Source of the DNA: Alistipes sp.
GTDB taxonomy: Bacteria; Bacteroidota; Bacteroidia; Bacteroidales; Rikenellaceae
NCBI GenBank assembly: GCA_017546725.1
Contig: JAFYRX010000021.1
Coordinates: 1-33,177 of the forward strand
Reading direction: 5' to 3'
DNA: 33,177 nt
Positions 22,235-30,153 of this stretch are shown here, one piece after another. Below the pieces are notes generated by a model. That model saw nothing but the letters and a program-made list of their open reading frames with translations, had not been told where the DNA came from and did not search any database. The stretch's first letter is position 1. Every line of letters starts with the position of its first letter. The position numbers and the translations under genes were made by a program.

Positions 22235-25200
22235 ATGCTAAAAAAATTAACCCTTTTTGCGATATCATTGATGGTGATAGCATCTACACCAATGGCATCA
22301 GCACAAACTGCAGGAATCAAGTCCGCAAATAAAATCAACCCGACAACCGTAGAGATACGCTTTACCGAAGGAGAGAGTATGATGCTCGATTTCTATGGCA
22401 AGAATATATTTCGTCTGTTTCAAGATAACAACGGAGGCATAATACGCAATCCCGAAGCAAAACCCGAAGCACAGATTTTAGTTGACAAGCCACGTCGTGA
22501 GGTTGGCGACATTAGGGTTGAGGAGCAAGGTGATAATATTACTATTAAGACCGAGCAGATTAAGGTCGTTTTCGACAAGCAGACGGCTACGATGCAGGTT
22601 ACCGACCTGCGTACCGAGCGCACGGTTATTAAGCAGATAGAGCCTATAAAGTTTAGCGGCAAGGGTGTTGCCGTAAATTTCGCTACCGAGGATAACGAGT
22701 ACTTCTATGGTGGCGGTGTGCAGAATGGCCGTTTCTCGCACAAAGGCAAGATTATCGCCATCGAAAATCAAAATAGTTGGACCGATGGCGGAGTGGCTTC
22801 ACCCACCCCATTCTATTGGTCAACAAATGGTTACGGTATAATGTGGCACACCTTCAAGAAGGGCAAGTACGACTTCGGAGCAACCGACAACGCAGTCGTA
22901 GCATTGAGCCACGAAGAGAATTATGCAGATTTCTTCGTTATGGTAAGCGAAAAATCCATTGCGCTGCTTAACGACTTTTATCAGTTGACAGGCAATCCTG
23001 TTTTGTTGCCTAAGTTCGGATTTTATCAAGGTCACTTGAATGCCTACAATCGTGACTACTGGGTAGAGACCGAAGAGGGAGGTATTTTGTTCGAAGACGG
23101 CAAACGTTATAAGGAGAGCCAGCAGGATAACGGAGGCGTAAAGGAGTCTTTGAATGGCGAGAAGGGAAATTATCAATTCTCGGCTCGTGCTGTAATTGAC
23201 CGTTATGAGCAGTATGATATGCCATTGGGATGGTTGTTACCCAACGACGGTTATGGTGCTGGTTATGGCCAGACCGAAACACTCGATGGCAATATACAGA
23301 ATCTTAAAGAGTTGGGCGATTATGCCCGAAAGAAGGGAGTAGAGATAGGCCTATGGACTCAGTCGGACCTCCACCCCAAACCCGATGTAAGCGCATTGTT
23401 GCAACGCGACATCATAAAGGAAGTGCGTGACGCAGGCGTAAGAGTGCTTAAAACCGATGTGGCTTGGGTTGGCGCTGGTTATTCATTCGGTTTGAACGGT
23501 ATTGCCGATGTAGCACAGATTATGCCCTACTACGGCTCCGATGCTCGTCCATTTATCATTTCGCTCGATGGTTGGGCTGGCACACAGCGATATGCAGGTA
23601 TCTGGACAGGTGACCAATCGGGTGGCGAGTGGGAGTATATTCGTTTCCACATCCCGACATACATAGGTTCGGGGTTGTCGGGACAACCCAACATATCATC
23701 CGATATGGACGGAATCTTTGGCGGAAAGAAACCAATTATCAATACACGCGACTTCCAATGGAAGACATTCTCACCTATGCAACTCAATATGGACGGTTGG
23801 GGTGCAAACGAGAAGTATCCGCACGCTTTGGGAGAGCCAGCAACATCGCTCAACCGCTGGTATTTGAAACTAAAGGCAGAGTTGATGCCATACACATATT
23901 CTATCGCGCAGGAGTCTATTGACGGTATGCCTATGATTCGTGCAATGATGCTGGAGTGGCCTAACAAATATACGCTTGGCACGGCAACACGTTATCAGTT
24001 TATGTATGGCCCGTCGTTCTTGGTAGCACCAATCTACCAAGATACGGCAGCAGATGAGGAGGGAAACGACATCCGTAATGGCATATATCTGCCCGAAGGC
24101 GAATGGTATGACTACTTTACAGGCGAACGTTACGAAGGAGGCCGCGTGATAAACAACTATGCATCTCCAATTTGGAAGTTGCCCATATTTGTTCGTGAGG
24201 GCGCCATAATTCCGATGACCTCAAGTCACAACAACCCCAATCAGATAGATAAGCACCTGCGTATTTATGAGTTATACCCCACTGCTGACAACTCATTTAC
24301 GGAGTATGATGACGATGGTCGTACAGAGGCCTATCGTAAAGGCGAAAACACCACAACGAAGATTGAGACCGCAACGGATAATCGTAAAGTGATAATCACA
24401 ATCAATCCCACAGAGGGCGATTTCGAGGGTTTTGAGCCTATGAAACGAACTCATTTGCGAGTTAATATCTCACAAAAACCGAAACGAATATCGGCAAAGG
24501 TAAACTCTCGCAAGGTTTCGTTGAAACAGGTTGGTAGTTTGAAGGAATTGGAGCAGAACGACAATTGTTATTTTTATGAGGCTCAGCCCGATGTGACACG
24601 CCTCGCAACAAAGGGTAGCCTTTTGGAGAATTTGCAGATTACAAAGAATCCTGTCTTGCACGTTAAATTAGCCGAAGCGGATATTACTGCGACATCGCAG
24701 GTTGTAACAATCGACGGTTATGAGTTTAATATCGACAACCGTCTGCGCGTGAAAGAGGGAGAGTTGCAAAAGCCCCAATTTGCACTTGAGGATAACGGAA
24801 TCCGTCCATATGAGGTTACGCCAAAGTGGACCGAGGTAGAGAATGCCGACTATTATGAAATCGAGTTCGAGGATATGCTCTACTCGACTATCCGTAGCGA
24901 CTCATTGGCCTTTGGCGATTTGAAGGCTGACACTGAATATAGTTTCCGTCTGCGTGCAGTAAATGCCGCAGGAACATCGGAGTGGACAGAGTGCAGCGTA
25001 CACACAAAACGTAATCCGTTGGAGTGGGCCATAAAGAATATCAAGAGCGAAGCATCTACGCCTGCACAGGGAGGAGCCTCGTTGGCATTGCTTTTTGACT
25101 TCTCGGAGGCAGGAAATATATGGCATACTGCCTACGGCAAGGATGCTCTGCCGTTGGAGATTATTGCCGATTTACGCTCGGTGAATACACTTGACAAGAT

Positions 25201-26035
25201 GCACTACATACCGCGCGACAACGCTGGCAATGGTAATATCTTGGCGGGTAAGGTCTATGTAAGCGAAGATAAGCAGAATTGGAGCGAAGCGGGTAATTTC
25301 GAGTGGGAGCGCAACAACAAAACCAAAGTCTTTACATTCGAGGGTAAGCCATCGGCTCGCTATGTAAAGGTTGTTGTAAGCAAGTCTGTTGGTAACTTCG
25401 GCTCGGGTAAGGAGTTATTTATATTCAAAGTGCCCAATTCGGAGAGTTACATTCAGGGTGACATCAACAATGACGGCAAGATTGATACCAATGACCTCAC
25501 TTCTTATATGAACTATACGGGATTGCGCCGTGGCGATGGCGACTTTGAGGGTTATATCAGCCGAGGCGACATCAATGCCAATGGTTTGATTGATGCTTAC
25601 GATGTCTCTACCGCTGCTACGATGCTCGACGAGGGCGTCAGGGGCGGCAAGCCAATAGCAGGCGATATCGTAATATCAAGCGACAAGACCGATTATAAGG
25701 CTGGCGATGAGGTCGTAATCACTGTCGAAGGTAAAGCATTGGCAGGAGTTAACGCCTTGAGTTTTGCTCTGCCATATAATCAGCAGGATTACGAATATAT
25801 CGGCATAGAGCCTACGGGTATGCAGCAGATGGAGAATCTGACAAACGACCGTCTGCATACGTCGGGCGATAAATCGCTCTATCCGATGTTTGTCAACACG
25901 GGCAATAAGCCTACCGTTGAGGGTGATACGACACTTATGACTATTAAGTTCAAGGCAAAACGCAACATCAAGTTTGACCTGAAGGCCGTAGACGGATTTA
26001 TGGTCGATAAGCAACTCGGAGTAAAGCAGTTTTAG
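22235..26035 (+). CDS. Multidomain GH31 glycosidase with FN3, F5/8C, dockerin-like and cohesin-like modules
   Basis: Exported alpha-glycosidase of 1266 aa. It has a signal peptide (1-23), a GH31 N-domain (about 26-255) and a catalytic barrel (about 260-600) with probable nucleophile D408 (LKTDVAW) and acid/base D460 (IWTGDQSGG). Then come a DUF5110-like region (about 670-760), FN3 (about 855-930) and a F5/8-type-C/CBM32-like module (about 930-1066). Two dockerin-type Ca-binding loops follow (G1075-DINNDGKIDTNDL and G1111-DINANGLIDAYDV). A C-terminal cohesin-like beta-sandwich (about 1140-1266) is recognised by YKAGDEVVITVEG, VNALSFALPY and TLMTIKFKAK. The barrel sequence resembles the GH31 branch with alpha-N-acetylgalactosaminidases that act on mucin-type glycans; this is recollection, not proof. 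The esterase gene follows 39 bp later. Confidence 0.92.
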   Translation: MLKKLTLFAISLMVIASTPMASAQTAGIKSANKINPTTVEIRFTEGESMMLDFYGKNIFRLFQDNNGGIIRNPEAKPEAQILVDKPRREVGDIRVEEQGDNITIKTEQIKVVFDKQTATMQVTDLRTERTVIKQIEPIKFSGKGVAVNFATEDNEYFYGGGVQNGRFSHKGKIIAIENQNSWTDGGVASPTPFYWSTNGYGIMWHTFKKGKYDFGATDNAVVALSHEENYADFFVMVSEKSIALLNDFYQLTGNPVLLPKFGFYQGHLNAYNRDYWVETEEGGILFEDGKRYKESQQDNGGVKESLNGEKGNYQFSARAVIDRYEQYDMPLGWLLPNDGYGAGYGQTETLDGNIQNLKELGDYARKKGVEIGLWTQSDLHPKPDVSALLQRDIIKEVRDAGVRVLKTDVAWVGAGYSFGLNGIADVAQIMPYYGSDARPFIISLDGWAGTQRYAGIWTGDQSGGEWEYIRFHIPTYIGSGLSGQPNISSDMDGIFGGKKPIINTRDFQWKTFSPMQLNMDGWGANEKYPHALGEPATSLNRWYLKLKAELMPYTYSIAQESIDGMPMIRAMMLEWPNKYTLGTATRYQFMYGPSFLVAPIYQDTAADEEGNDIRNGIYLPEGEWYDYFTGERYEGGRVINNYASPIWKLPIFVREGAIIPMTSSHNNPNQIDKHLRIYELYPTADNSFTEYDDDGRTEAYRKGENTTTKIETATDNRKVIITINPTEGDFEGFEPMKRTHLRVNISQKPKRISAKVNSRKVSLKQVGSLKELEQNDNCYFYEAQPDVTRLATKGSLLENLQITKNPVLHVKLAEADITATSQVVTIDGYEFNIDNRLRVKEGELQKPQFALEDNGIRPYEVTPKWTEVENADYYEIEFEDMLYSTIRSDSLAFGDLKADTEYSFRLRAVNAAGTSEWTECSVHTKRNPLEWAIKNIKSEASTPAQGGASLALLFDFSEAGNIWHTAYGKDALPLEIIADLRSVNTLDKMHYIPRDNAGNGNILAGKVYVSEDKQNWSEAGNFEWERNNKTKVFTFEGKPSARYVKVVVSKSVGNFGSGKELFIFKVPNSESYIQGDINNDGKIDTNDLTSYMNYTGLRRGDGDFEGYISRGDINANGLIDAYDVSTAATMLDEGVRGGKPIAGDIVISSDKTDYKAGDEVVITVEGKALAGVNALSFALPYNQQDYEYIGIEPTGMQQMENLTNDRLHTSGDKSLYPMFVNTGNKPTVEGDTTLMTIKFKAKRNIKFDLKAVDGFMVDKQLGVKQF

Positions 26036-26074
26036 AATGATTAAATTAAAAATACAATAAAAAGAGCCTACACT

Positions 26075-27511
26075 ATGAAAAGATGTTTTATTTTACTTCT
26101 GTGCCTTATTATCGGGGCGGAGTGTTATGCACAAAAGATTAAAGTAGCGTGCGTTGGTAACAGTATAACCTATGGTTCGGGTATTAGCAACCGTGATAAG
26201 GACAGTTATCCCGCACAATTGCAAAAACTCCTGGGCGAAGAGTATGAGGTACGCAACTTCGGTGTTCCAGGAAAAACGGCCCTCTATAACGGACTTACGC
26301 CTTATGTCGAAACTGATAGTTATAAAGAGTCTTTGAAGTATAACCCAGACATCGTATTTATCAAGTTTGGAACAAATGATGCTGGTGTAAGAAACAACAA
26401 ATTTCGCCACGCTTTTGGCGAGGATTATCGCAAAGTAGTAGACACCTATCGCAACCTACCATCGAAACCTCGCGTGATACTGCTTACTCCAATTCGCAGT
26501 TTCTTGCCAGAATATCACCCCGATGACGTCATCGTAAAGGAGATGATTCCGATAATCAATCAGGTGGCTTATGAGCGAGGCCTCGACATTATCAATCTAC
26601 ATAACATCTACGGCGACAAATGGCAACAACCGCTTATGCCCGACAAACTGCATCCGTCGGCGATTGGTGCTGGGGAGATTGCCTTGAAACTCTATCAATA
26701 CCTAACTGTAAAGAGGGGAAAAGAGGCAGATGTTATCGAAAAGTTTGCACTGCAGCCAACAAAAGAGTTTAATTTTTATGGCTACAAAGGCTATCAATAC
26801 GATGATAACGGAGTGACATACTATATAGTTAAACCTAATCAGGTTGCCGAAGGGATGCCTTGGGTTTGGCGTGCACGTTTCTGGGGCCACGAGCCACAGG
26901 TTGATATCGATCTATTGGAGCAAGGCTTTCATTTGACTTATTGCGATGTAGCCGATTTATTTGGCTCATACAAGGCCGTTGCCCGCTGGGATAGATTCTA
27001 TAAATTAGCAACCGCTGCAGGACTGAACAAAAAGGCAGTGTTGGAGGGTATGAGCCGAGGCGGACTGATTGTCTATAATTGGGCTGTAAAGAATCCAAAG
27101 AAGGTCGCTTGCATCTATGCCGACGCTCCTGTTATGGATATCAAGAGTTGGCCGTTTGATTGGGGCGAGTTCCGCGATACAGATGGCCGTCTGAAACGAT
27201 TGATGGCATCTTATGACTTTGCCGATACGGTTGCGGCTTATGCCTGGAAGAAGAATCCCATTGACCACGCCCGCAAGATTGCCAAAGCAAAGATTCCCAT
27301 CCTGCACGTTGTAGGAGATGCCGACACTGGAGTTCCCGTTGCCGAGAATACGGCCATTTTTGAGGAGCGCCTGGCTCAATATGGCTATGAATTAAATGTC
27401 ATCCACAAGCCCAACGTAGGCCATCATCCTCACTCATTGAATGACCCCGAGCCTATAGTAACATTCATCTTGGAGGCCGTTAAAGCCAAAGGACAAAAGA
27501 CTGCAGACTAA
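26075..27511 (+). CDS. Two-domain exported esterase: SGNH hydrolase fused to alpha/beta-hydrolase
   Basis: The 478-aa protein has a signal peptide (1-19). Domain 1 (about 21-215) is an SGNH/GDSL hydrolase: S30 (VGNSIT), G64/G66 (NFGVPG), N101 (FGTND), and D190 with H193 (MPDKLHP). Domain 2 (about 225-478) is an alpha/beta-hydrolase: nucleophile elbow G-M-S327-R-G-G, acid D415 or D417 (VVGDADTG) and H450/H451 (NVGHHPH). Both catalytic sets are complete, so the protein may be bifunctional. Removal of O-acetyl groups from sialic acid or other glycan sugars is plausible, since SGNH sialate esterases occur in gut Bacteroidetes. It follows the GH31 gene by 39 bp with no terminator between, so the two are probably cotranscribed and act on the same glycan. 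Confidence 0.92.
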   Translation: MKRCFILLLCLIIGAECYAQKIKVACVGNSITYGSGISNRDKDSYPAQLQKLLGEEYEVRNFGVPGKTALYNGLTPYVETDSYKESLKYNPDIVFIKFGTNDAGVRNNKFRHAFGEDYRKVVDTYRNLPSKPRVILLTPIRSFLPEYHPDDVIVKEMIPIINQVAYERGLDIINLHNIYGDKWQQPLMPDKLHPSAIGAGEIALKLYQYLTVKRGKEADVIEKFALQPTKEFNFYGYKGYQYDDNGVTYYIVKPNQVAEGMPWVWRARFWGHEPQVDIDLLEQGFHLTYCDVADLFGSYKAVARWDRFYKLATAAGLNKKAVLEGMSRGGLIVYNWAVKNPKKVACIYADAPVMDIKSWPFDWGEFRDTDGRLKRLMASYDFADTVAAYAWKKNPIDHARKIAKAKIPILHVVGDADTGVPVAENTAIFEERLAQYGYELNVIHKPNVGHHPHSLNDPEPIVTFILEAVKAKGQKTAD

Positions 27512-27578
27512 CAACTGCATTACATAGATTCATATCGGGCAATGCACAATTTAGTTGCATTTATTCCACACATAACAG

Positions 27579-27616
27579 AAAAATCCTGCCTAATATGAGA
27601 TTAGGCAGGATTTTTT
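27579..27616. terminator. Two-way terminator between the esterase and transglutaminase-like genes
   Basis: Sixteen-bp perfect stem 27579-27594 with 27600-27615 and a 5-nt loop. The plus strand ends in six T residues; the minus strand ends in five T and C. It lies between two convergent genes. Confidence 0.93.
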
Positions 27617-27632
27617 GTTATGTATATTTACA

Positions 27633-29090
27633 CTATTTTGTTGCTATCACCTTAGCCGCGACTTCGCGATAATTAGGCATACAAATTCCAATATCAGCAC
27701 CTATATACGTAGGGTCACATATAAGATACTTTTTGCTATTAATATTCATATAATCGCCCTCAATATCGTCGTTAAAGCAGACTGCCGTAGCGATGTGTTC
27801 TGGATAATCAAGCAAAACGACATCCAGGCCCAACAGGTCCTTAACTAACGTAGCAAATAACAAAGAGCGGTCCTCGCAATCTGAATATGGATAATACAGA
27901 GTTTCATTTGCAAACAGAGTTCGCTCGCATCCAAACTGTTCATCATCGACCTTATAATCAAACGCTGATTGAACGAAATCTATCAAGATATTAGCCGCAA
28001 CCTCTTCGGTCTTATCGGCAATAGCGCTCTTTAATATAGGATACAAAGCCTGCTTTGTAAGCGTATCAAGTGATGCATTGACAAAATTCTCAATACTGCA
28101 TCGAGGGTATGAATTCAAGAACTCTATCAAATTACGATTATGATTTATCTCAACCTTCTTATCACCAAGTTTTTTTGAAACCAACTCGCGGCCTCGGATG
28201 CTATCAACGGGCAACTCTGGCAACTCATCTACACGCAACGACAACACGCTCTCACCTGGGAACTGAAAATCGCACACATAGATACTATCTGCCGCCTTAC
28301 CCATTGCATAAAATTTCATCCCATCAATTAGGACGTACGGAGTAGCATACACCGTCGTATTCGTAGACATAAGAATCAACAAACTCTCGGGCGTGCGTCC
28401 GAAGCGTATCTTATATCCAGATTGCGTCATAATAAAGGCCTGCAACACTATCGCATCGCGAGAAGAATCGCTACCATATATCTCTTTAGAAACCTGCTGC
28501 AACAACTCATAATATGCCCAGTCGCACAACTTCAGTTCTTCGCGCAAATCCAGACAGTCGTTAATCAATGCACCAACTCTTCCGTCCGATAGTTTGCTCC
28601 AGCCCTGCGAAACCGACTCCTCACTATCGTCTGCCAACTGTAGGTCTAATCTCGCCTTATCCGCTCGCAACTCACACTCTGCACCAAAGAACTTTACATT
28701 GATTTTTGCCGTCGGCACAATCGGAGTGGGGATAGGCTTCGGTGGAGCGGCCTGAGGCAAGGTAACGTGTGGCAATATATTAATTATGGGCACTTCGATT
28801 TTAGGCAATGTATTCTCTTGCGGCTTGAATACAGGCTGCACGGGCGGGTTAGGCTTGGGCTCAGGTATCTGCGGCTCTACCTTAAACTCTTTCCACGTCT
28901 TCTTCAAGAAATCCGCATATTGAGCATTTGCTTTGGCGTAGAACTCCTCATATTGCTTATTCACATTCTCCTTAAAACTCTCGAATGCAGAGTTCATACT
29001 CTTCTCATACTCCTCAAAAGATTGTCCATAAGCCCTTACGCTCGACAACAGCGCCGAGACAAAAATGGCCACCACAAAAACCTTACGCAT
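27633..29090 (-). CDS. Exported transglutaminase-like (cysteine-peptidase fold) protein
   Basis: The 485-aa protein, read from the ATG at 29090, has a signal peptide (1-22, SVRAYGQS). A charged helical, possibly coiled-coil segment (24-70) precedes a Pro-rich linker (72-128). A middle domain (about 129-330) is of unknown type. The C-terminal transglutaminase-like core has a complete triad: C405 (YSDCEDRS), H432 (EHIATAV) and D459 (ICDPTY). Such proteins in Bacteroidetes may act as peptidases or amide-modifying enzymes at the cell surface; the substrate is unknown. An in-frame ATG at 29162 would add 24 residues that spoil the signal peptide, so I reject it. It follows the BACON-like lipoprotein gene by 87 bp. 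Confidence 0.85.
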   Translation of the reverse strand: MRKVFVVAIFVSALLSSVRAYGQSFEEYEKSMNSAFESFKENVNKQYEEFYAKANAQYADFLKKTWKEFKVEPQIPEPKPNPPVQPVFKPQENTLPKIEVPIINILPHVTLPQAAPPKPIPTPIVPTAKINVKFFGAECELRADKARLDLQLADDSEESVSQGWSKLSDGRVGALINDCLDLREELKLCDWAYYELLQQVSKEIYGSDSSRDAIVLQAFIMTQSGYKIRFGRTPESLLILMSTNTTVYATPYVLIDGMKFYAMGKAADSIYVCDFQFPGESVLSLRVDELPELPVDSIRGRELVSKKLGDKKVEINHNRNLIEFLNSYPRCSIENFVNASLDTLTKQALYPILKSAIADKTEEVAANILIDFVQSAFDYKVDDEQFGCERTLFANETLYYPYSDCEDRSLLFATLVKDLLGLDVVLLDYPEHIATAVCFNDDIEGDYMNINSKKYLICDPTYIGADIGICMPNYREVAAKVIATK

Positions 29091-29177
29091 AATATCCTGT
29101 TTTATATACCCAAAATCTTTGTATCGGTTGCCGAGTGGGTTATCTCGGCAACCATATCTCAAACCCTACAATAGCCT

Positions 29178-30098
29178 TTATTCGGCCTTAATTGTCACGT
29201 TTACAGTCTGCTCGGCAATGCCATCAGAGACCTTAAATGATGCCGAAATATCCTTGCTCACCTTGCTTCTATCGACATTCACCGTAACAACCTTTCCGTT
29301 CGAGGGCTGAATCGTGCCACTTGACTCCGACACCGACAAACAGTTGTTCGAAATGCCCGAAATTACCCAATCAAAGGCCGATACGCCTGTATTCTTTATG
29401 CGGATAATCTCCTCTGTCGAAGTTGAGCCGAAATCGAGGTTTAGCGGCTCAATCTCCATATAACTTGTCTCACCCTTGTGCGCTGCACACTGCACCGAGA
29501 TGGTGTATGTGTTACCCAAAGCCGAGATGCTCACGATGGCCGACTTATCCTCGCTCATCTTGCTGCGGTCTACCGAGAATACGATAGACTGAGTCTTGCC
29601 CGACGCGATATTTCCCGACGTAGGTGTCGCCGACAACCACGAATTGTTGCCCAAATTCAGACTCCAATCAGTTGCGCGAGTACTCTCGTTGGTGAAACTC
29701 ACCGACATCTGAGTCTGCGTAGAGCCGAAATTGAGATTGGTGGGGCTAATCTTGAAAATATCCGCAGCCTGAATGGGCGTGAGGTGGATATCGCAAGAGA
29801 CGCGTGAGCCAGGGATTACAGTCACCTGACGGTAGTTGTTCTCATAGTCGTTAGCCTCAACGCTAATCTTGTACTGTCCCGCCTCGAGAGCCGTAAACTC
29901 GAAGTGGCCGTCGCTGCCCGACACGGTTGTGCGATTACCTGGCGAGAGTATAACCTCGGCATTGCGAACAGGCTCGCCCGACTTGAGGTCGGACACAATG
30001 CCGTAAACATCTCCGAAAATGGGAGCCTCATCGTTAGTTGCGCAGCCCGCCAACGCAGCGGCTGCCATAACGAAAAATCCTAATAAAAATTTTCTCAT
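29178..30098 (-). CDS. Lipoprotein with carboxypeptidase-regulatory-like and two BACON-like domains
   Basis: The 306-aa protein has a lipoprotein signal with LAGC (lipid Cys 19). A carboxypeptidase-regulatory-like beta-sandwich (about 29-107) has GEPVRNAEVILSPG and GSDGHFEFTALEAGQYKI. Two Ig-like/BACON-like domains follow (about 114-206 and 212-306), each beginning with a P-x-x-L-[ND]-F-G-S motif and containing a VDRSK motif. No catalytic residues are evident, so an adhesive or scaffold role is likely. It is a paralogue of the N-terminal part of the LRR protein encoded 55 bp upstream: the sequence EANDYENNYRQVTV matches EANGYSSNSRQVTV there. The two genes look like a tandem duplication in one transcript. 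Confidence 0.87.
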   Translation of the reverse strand: MRKFLLGFFVMAAAALAGCATNDEAPIFGDVYGIVSDLKSGEPVRNAEVILSPGNRTTVSGSDGHFEFTALEAGQYKISVEANDYENNYRQVTVIPGSRVSCDIHLTPIQAADIFKISPTNLNFGSTQTQMSVSFTNESTRATDWSLNLGNNSWLSATPTSGNIASGKTQSIVFSVDRSKMSEDKSAIVSISALGNTYTISVQCAAHKGETSYMEIEPLNLDFGSTSTEEIIRIKNTGVSAFDWVISGISNNCLSVSESSGTIQPSNGKVVTVNVDRSKVSKDISASFKVSDGIAEQTVNVTIKAE

Positions 30099-30153
30099 CT
30101 GTAATTAAATATAATGTATATTATTTTATTATTTCTATCTATCGCATCACACC

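Noticed and set aside
29091-29162. Longer start of the transglutaminase-like protein at 29162
   Set aside because: It adds 24 polar residues before a normal signal peptide that starts at 29090, and nearly touches the stop of the preceding gene.
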